64,000 nucleotides of DNA. It comes from Paragonimus westermani. Its lineage: Eukaryota; Platyhelminthes; Trematoda; Plagiorchiida; Troglotrematidae. The position numbers were made by a program, and so were the translations under genes. Below, piece by piece: positions 57,501 to 64,000 of this stretch. The notes beneath the pieces were generated by a model, which worked only from the letters and a program-made list of their open reading frames with translations, made no database searches and was not told the origin of the DNA. Position 1 is the stretch's first letter; each line of letters starts with the position of its first letter. The stretch covers positions 116,446-180,445 of the forward strand of contig QNGE01000752.1 in assembly GCA_008508345.1 (NCBI GenBank). The letters run 5' to 3'.

Positions 57501-59013
57501 TGTTCGACTGACGTATTACACGGTGTAAAATCCATACTTTGGATGCTTTTTAAGGTCATAAGTTACGACATGAAGCCTCAGCATTCGGGCCACCTGAACT
57601 CAGATTTTAGTTCGCTCTGAATTTGGTGATAACCTCTTTACTGGGACCACCTCAGAATATTAAATGCGCAGGCGTGTTGACTAGACCGTCGATGAGTAAT
57701 TGTGCAGGTGAAAACGTCATTCGAATCCGCCAGTAACCCAATAGATCGCGTGGCAACTGTGTGTTTGAGGTGTTCGAACGTACGTTCATGGTACGTCCTG
57801 AGTTCAAGTGACCAACAGAAACACATTGTAGTGGTGAGGTATTGCCAACATTGAGCGATGGAGATTCCGCATACGATATTGCCTCGTTCCAAGGTTTGTG
57901 CTCTTCTCAGCGCATAGACAATCAGCCTGTGAACTTCACTCATCAGCTGCACTCATGTAAGGTGTGCGAACATGAGTAAGCCTGCTGGCAAAATGTACAA
58001 GAGAAGGTAATGAGCCCCTCGGACGTACCATTCGATGTGACTAAGACTGTTCAGGCATAGATGACGAACGAGCGGGTGTAAAGGGTAAAAACAGGAAAAA
58101 CTTACAGTAAATTGGTCAAAATGTATTAAACTGTAGTTCTGTTGAAATTAAAGTTCGTTTTGCCCATAAAGTTTCTTTAACTTATTAGTGCCAACGCTTT
58201 ACCTTGTGAGCTGAGCCTCAACTGATCGGCTGAAGTTACTGCACGCAATTGGGCAGAGGATCAAAATACGGTGTTTCGAGTTTTCGTGTCGTGCAGGCTC
58301 ATGATTAGAGTCAATGCTGATAACGGATTTTGAGATAACATCAGGGCGAGCGATAGTTCTTGATTGAAGGTCAGTCATATTCGAGAAACATGCTGATAAG
58401 ACTGACCGGGGACAGCGGCCTGTGATTGTAGTGTAGTTGACAAGACATGTATCAAATACAGAATAATGAATTATAGGCCAGGTATGAGAAACTCCAACTG
58501 GAATGCATTGTAAAAACTTCTATAACAAATCTCTAAACTATACGCTAAGGATAAACGGTTGTGGATTATCATCACTTTTGGTAAATATAGTTGTGGACAA
58601 CTCCACATCTACTGGATGAGTGTACTGAATGATAAAACCATTAACAGTAATGTCTTCAACTCATGCAGTGTCATCTTAAAAATAACGGTAAACATACTTT
58701 TCTTGTGGTAAGCTCACTACCACTTTCTCGTAGTCAGGACGGTGATGAAGTGGTGTCAGTTTGTCTTAGGCACCACATACTCGACCATCCATGTTCAAAC
58801 AACCTGCATAAATTTGGTACTCAAGGTGCTCGCCAGGACGCGCGAGCCATCTAGTGCATCCATTTGTTTCCACCCCCATATCGATGAGAGTACGTAGGTA
58901 CATAAGCACTGTTGGCGAAAATCGTTTCTGGACAAGCTTGTTACAGTGACAAAAGCTCAAGGACGACTGCACTTAATCTGCACACCGAATGGCTAGAGCC
59001 GCGCCATTTACGG
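54554..59013. other. long stretch without recognised genes
   Basis: About 4.5 kb. A pol III-like pair of boxes lies at 55140-55212 (see there). Frames at 57638-57952 and 58766-58972 (minus) are unrecognised. Confidence 0.45.
55140..55212 (+). repeat. weak tRNA-like sequence
   Basis: gcgagtggttcagtggttgc resembles an A-box region and cttggttcaaaacatttc a B-box, 45 bases apart. No cloverleaf could be completed and no second copy was found in the window. Confidence 0.25.
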
Positions 59014-59119
59014 ATCCACTCACACACGACGTATCCAGCGTAAACCCGAGGGAGGAGGACCGGAATTTGTGGAAATTGAAGATTTTATGGTCCAGCCGGT
59101 CAGTCTTGGTTAGCCACAG
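59014..59119 (+). repeat. dispersed repeat family C, copy 1 left part
   Basis: atccactcacacacgacgta, tccagcgtaaacc-gag, agaccgg-like and gtccagccggtcagtcttgg, ttagccac match 63724-63820 in order. The right part of this copy resumes near 59457, so about 340 bp look inserted. Confidence 0.65.
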
Positions 59120-59456
59120 AAAAGGTTAGCGTGAGAGTCCCATCGGAAGATATAAGTTGGGAATAAGGGTACCGGAAACATGAGACAATAGGTATTTTAA
59201 GATATAAGCCCACGTTAATACACTCAAACTAATATTGGCGTTAAAAACATGCATCTAGACTGATAACCAACTTAAAATGCAGTTGCAAAGCCGAAGAAAT
59301 GAAAGGTTGCAGACCACCATGACACAGGTTTCCAGAAAGGAGAGCAGGTGATTTACGATACCAGGGAAAGCGTTGGTTGGCAAGACGAAGAAACTACGTG
59401 TAACTTCTCCAATTTACTTGAGTCTAGCATGCTGGTCGCCTTTTCCTTGACGGTGA
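59120..59456. other. apparent insertion inside repeat family C copy 1
   Basis: Sequence absent from the corresponding place of the copy at 63724-64000. No LTR ends, tRNA boxes or coding domain were recognised in it. Alternatively the other copy has a deletion. Confidence 0.4.
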
Positions 59457-59555
59457 GTATTGGGTACAATGATGAACTACCAGACCAAGACAGCCAGTGC
59501 TTTTGCGGCCGTGTTCATTGCAGCCTCATATGGTCAATTCACCACAGTTTATGGC
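59457..59555 (+). repeat. dispersed repeat family C, copy 1 right part
   Basis: gatgaactaccagaccaaga, cagccagtgcttttgcggcc and later ccatcatatggtcaattcacc-like text correspond to gatgacctactaatctcaaa, cggtcagtgctttcgcggcc and catacagccatgtcacc at 63849-63920. Confidence 0.6.
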
Positions 59556-62500
59556 GCACGTGCACACGCTCACACACTAGCCACAAACCAGATAAATCGC
59601 GATACACAAAAACTCATTGAACAACTACTTTGGATGTCCAAAATGCAACTGAGTCCAGTCCTAACCTTACTTACGTACTTCTAAATGCTTGTTATCCACC
59701 GTCGGCTGTGCAACAATAAAAAACACGATTAGGCAAATCACTTTCGTCTAATTCGCCCCGTAATGACACGCTGGATGTGGACACTATGCAAAGAGTAACA
59801 CAACTTACTGTATTCTTATGCTATTCACCTGTTACTTTTTGGGAGACCTCTGAATACTGTTTGGACAATCACAAAAGCAGTTGTACCAACATTCGACTCT
59901 CTTGGACGGCCAACAAGCCTTCTGTCACACACACCGCTTCTATAAACTGTTAAACCAGTCTTAGAACACTCGATGGAACAAGTGGAGCTTATTTTTTGGG
60001 TGCGGCATTAGACAAGACGGTCACCTTGGCAACCGTTCGATTGCCGCCAGACGAGACAGCCCCCTGTTAAACTGTTCCCTTCTCTAATCTGCTGTCTCGG
60101 TTAACCGTAACTTTCGATCGTTTGGAAATGACTTTCGTTATGGCCTTTTCCGGTAGTGTGAGGGTAGTCTGTCATCAATTAAGCTGGCGCGTGCGGTAAA
60201 GCATATCCCATCTCGTTCACACCACAGCTGGTATCAGAAGTTGATTAGATGTAGGCACCAACCTGCTGGTTAATAACATGAAGTCACCCACTAAAGCTTG
60301 ACAAAACAAAAAAACGAAAGGTCCAGTACGATTGCAGTGCATTCATTAACGTCTTGGCACATGCCTCGTAATGCTTTGCATTTCTATGTGTGTATGTATC
60401 CAGTGCTGTGCACGTATCGACCCGGGGTAAAAAACGGAACAGCCGACGCTGGCATTCACCTGCACGCCAAGCGCGTTGACTTGAGGTACATACATTGTTC
60501 TTTTTCCGGTTAATCGAAGCTTACTGTTTTATTCAGTAACTTTTTATCGGTCACCATTGTGGACCGCTAGTCCGCATCCGAAATCCAGTGTCAAACAAAG
60601 GCTTTCTGTCTTTAATTAGGTTATGAACCTCGCACGTCTAATGTGGTATCAACTGCGTTGCCGAATATCACGTCCAAAATGCCCTCTCATTTTGAATGCG
60701 AAATAACCTGGTACTCAAAGTGTCTAGCAGAAGAAGCATTCAAAATAGAACAACCAGAACATAATCTCGCATAACGGTCACTAGTCAACCGGGAATGAAC
60801 TCATTAAAACCTTCAAGCATGGATGAAGATGAGTGCATGTCAAGCAAAACGAAGCAAGATAGCCTTAGTAGACATAGTGATAGTTATAAACAAGAAGAAA
60901 ACTAGAGTACATTCTGTACGGGAAGTGATGGTACAAATTCATCCACGTTTTTATGGTAGGCAGCAAAAGGCGAAACAGAAGAAAAATTAAGGCCGATTTT
61001 TTTACAAACATATCAAACATACTTCGCACCAAATATAGATCGTCAAACGTATCGAACAAAGTTCAACAACTCTATCACTGATTATGAAGATGTTGCTATT
61101 TTTATTGACGATCATGTTGATGATTATGATGGTTAGTGTTATTATTGTCATCATTACTGTTAACTATGTGGCCACATATTATCAAGCATTTGTGGCTTAC
61201 ATTTGTTGCAAGTTGGTCCACTGTTTTTAGTCACTGTAAAGCATTATGTCGTCCAATTTGTTCTACTTCTCTTGTACGTTCGAAAGCCGCATGTACCAGA
61301 TGAACCCTGTTTATTCTAACATTCTGATGTTGTGTTGTTTTTGGTTGTTCTCATTCTACTAGCAACGTGAATATCGTGTTGTGTAGGGGGGGAGGGGGTA
61401 ATAACACAACTTGCTTATTAATCTTCCTTCAGAAACCAATACTGAACTTCTACTGGACTATAAGTTTTAATCTATTTTCTTTCTGTTATCTGAGCTTCAT
61501 TCAATATATCCATTCTTAATTAAGTCAAAAAATGAGCTTAACGAATCTATTTAATTGGTCTAGATGGGTGACTATTCAGTCAGTACACACACTGGTTATA
61601 CACAGCACGCAGGCAGTAACAACACAGTTGACATATCATAAGTCGACACTATTACAGAAAAAGTGAAGAATAGTTTGAGGTTAGTTGTAGATTAACAGTT
61701 CTTTTTGGTCATATTTTTTCCTGCAAATACTGCATACGATGTAAGGGGATGCGGGAGTTCTGCCAACAGAAGTTATCAGAAACAGATATTTAAAATGCTG
61801 TCCAGTAGATACATATTTACCGAACACCACCTGGACAGTACTCAGTGAAAACAAGTAATTCAGTGGGCAGGATGATATATGAATGAAAAGAGATGGAAAA
61901 CTGTACATGTAAAAGCTAGCATAGCAAAATAGTGTAGCATTTACCGTCTTCCATCTCATTCCACATTTGTTTATGTTTTAAACATGCATTATTCTGCAAG
62001 TTCAATATAGCCCTTGCCCTTCTAACTCTCATTGTCCAAATCGAGCTGACCGGGAACTCTTCTCAGTTGATCTTTGACACACATTTTTGGTATCTCAACA
62101 CCAGTGCCAACAGTGATAGTAATGACACCATCATGCGACTGGGTCCTGAACGTCACAGGTTTGATACAATCAAACGTTTTCTCTTCACCTCCTGTTACTG
62201 CACCCACCAATATGTATAGTCTGTACAACTTTCGCTGTAGCAAATGAGAAGTTAGTGGGCTGTCCTTGTGCAACATCCCCCACCTTCTACTAACCATCTT
62301 TTTAATACCCACTTCAGGGAATCATTGTTTCAAAAAAACAGCCTGGACGAGTTGTGAACGAGTGTGAAATACGTTTCACGTCCGATCCGCGTGGGCTGGA
62401 AACTACCTTGCTAATGTGTTGTCCTACGGTGTATTCACTTTTAAACCCTCAGCGTTTGTTATTGCATCCAGTTGTTTAACACCGCTACAGAACACACAGA

Positions 62501-63723
62501 CGTGAAGTTGTACCCTAATCCATCACGCTGGCTACACTTGATAATTCAGGGTGCCCTATGTCCAACCATTGTTGCAACTATTCAAATTAGTCTTTGTTAC
62601 AGGGTAACGGGATGTCCAAGGACAAACTAAAGTGTACACTTCACCACATGTCCTTAAAGACCTTCGTTGTACTGTAGACATTTTACTATCGCACATCGCT
62701 GGGTGCTCAGTTTTCGTGTCCAGCAGAATGAAATCAACATTTATCATATTGGGGAAAAGTTATTTGACACCTATGATATCTCACTCGGTTCTCAAACTAA
62801 TATTAAAACAACCATCACGGACTCGCGGAACAAACCCATTGATGTGCACATTTCTATCCCAAAGAAACACACTCGAACACAGCGCATGAGTGAAGTTTGT
62901 GTTGTCTAGGTACATGTCAACCACGGAGTATCTACTCGCCAACTCGTGGGCGTCATCGATCGATGGAATAAGAATAGGTTAGTGGTAATCAAACAAAAGT
63001 ACTCGATAAAGACGGGCTTATTCCATTTTCCTCACACCACGATAGACAAGGTTTAGAGAGTACGAGGAAGGTGGTGTTTCAGCTTTTCAAATAGTATGAT
63101 TAAACACAATAAACATCGTCAAACAAGTTCAAAGGTCAAACGATGCTGTTGTTACTTGAAAATTCCATCATCTCTCTCTCTAAAGGAACAAAGAGGTCAG
63201 ACAGAATATTTTCGTCCAAAAGTTAGGTCATGATTGAGTCCAGCGGAGTTGAGACCAACATTTGCGCCAGATATCTCTGCGAGGGCATTTCGAAAGGCAC
63301 TTTGCTGAATTATAGAGGAATTTCCCTCTGTACTCATCAGGAAGATGTCCAAGGATTTTTGCCGTGGATGGAGTCTCCTGCTTCAAAGACAGCTCCGGAG
63401 AATATGTGAGCCTGGGCAGATAAACGAGATCCGATGCGATTGATTTTGAGGTACTGTTGGCGTGCTGTCCTAAAAGTTCATATGTATTTTGAGAAGAACG
63501 TCAATGAGATAGGACCAGTACGGATTTCGGGCACCATTCAAACAGCAGAAGGGTTGGTTGAGTACTGTGGAGAAAGAGTGTAGTTTTTGTTTGAAAGTAG
63601 GAGATTAAAGTTCCAATCGAACTACGGTTGTCGGCATCCGGTTAGCATTAGCCTCTCACAACGCTCGAAGCCAAAAGACGCCTGTGCTTAACCATCATCG
63701 CAAGTGGTTTGCACCGCAACAAT
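59556..63723. other. long stretch without recognised genes
   Basis: About 4.2 kb. A G-rich run lies near 61386-61400. Frames at 62022-62312 (minus, 96 codons) and 62667-62909 (plus, 80 codons) have a balanced, protein-like composition but no domain I recognise; a minus-strand run near 63350-63205 reads IQQSAFRNALAEISGANVGL and is also unassigned. These could be exons or very old element pieces. Confidence 0.4.
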
Positions 63724-64000
63724 GCAGTTCCACTCACACACCACATATCTAGTGTAAACCTTGAGAAATAAGACCGGCAGGTGTGTGAGTGAGGCCTTTG
63801 TGTCCAGCCGGCCAATGCTGGTTAGCCACTTGATTGGCTAGCTCGTTGATGACCTACTAATCTCAAACGGTCAGTGCTTTCGCGGCCACACACGCCACAA
63901 TGCCATACAGCCATGTCACCACGAGCTGTGGCACCGATGGTTCCCTTGAGAACCGCACATTTTCGTTCACAGCCGCACAATAGCTGTTCGACGAAGTTGC
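63724..64000 (+). repeat. dispersed repeat family C, copy 2, runs off the window
   Basis: More complete copy: ccactcacacaccacatatc, gtgtaaaccttgagaaataa, gtccagccggccaatgctgg, ttagccacttgattggctag and cagtgctttcgcggccacac. It is GC-richer than its surroundings. No coding frame or LTR ends are recognised; its right end is outside the window. Confidence 0.65.

Noticed and set aside
1..64000. Bacterial-type systems (operons, CRISPR arrays, toxin or phage modules)
   Set aside because: Gene density, splice-like signals and retroelement content are eukaryotic; no regularly spaced repeats or clustered long frames occur.

Overview
This is a window of eukaryotic, repeat-rich, non-bacterial DNA. There are no operons, Shine-Dalgarno sites or tightly packed genes. 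Almost everything recognisable is a decayed retroelement: Ty3/gypsy LTR elements, non-LTR (LINE) elements, Penelope-like elements (PLEs) that carry a GIY-YIG nuclease, and short tRNA-derived SINEs. The element mix, the style of the reverse transcriptases and the long T-rich intron-like stretches suggest a parasitic flatworm (trematode or pseudophyllidean tapeworm). That assignment is inference from pattern memory and was not tested by a search. No rRNA gene, functional tRNA gene or CRISPR array was seen.

Layout. 1-3.04 kb: a gypsy element (decayed protease, reverse transcriptase, integrase) ending in a 324-bp LTR. 5.5-10 kb: T-rich sequence with the only convincing cellular coding exon (7070-8263), a low-complexity protein of unknown function behind a good 3' splice site. 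14.5-16.9 kb: a cluster of SINE copies in alternating orientation; one is split by a 506-bp solo LTR of the first gypsy family, with a TAAT target duplication. 17.5-20.7 kb: a LINE reverse transcriptase fragment running in frame into a second gypsy pol (RT, intact-looking RNase H frame, integrase). 20.96-22.05 kb: a ~270-bp inverted repeat with arms roughly 95% alike.

24.2-25.5, 30.98-31.94, 39.68-40.85, 42.6-44.0 and 50.4-51.95 kb: five Penelope-like elements in both orientations. The copy at 39.68-40.85 kb contains an assembly gap, has its two ends in opposite orientation, is flanked by a 155-bp direct repeat (about 95% identical) and carries a hammerhead-ribozyme-like core in its 3' tail. 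45.94-46.35 kb: a detached 3' end of the second gypsy family. 46.7-48.6 kb: a second LINE. 59.0-59.6 and 63.7-64.0 kb: two copies of a further dispersed repeat.

The elements do not form a shared pathway. They record successive insertions: the solo LTR is younger than the SINE it splits, and the inverted repeat and the flanked PLE composite look among the youngest events because their paired copies are still about 95% alike while most coding remnants are full of stops and frameshifts. Between these elements lie kilobases where I recognise nothing; most short open frames there look like chance.
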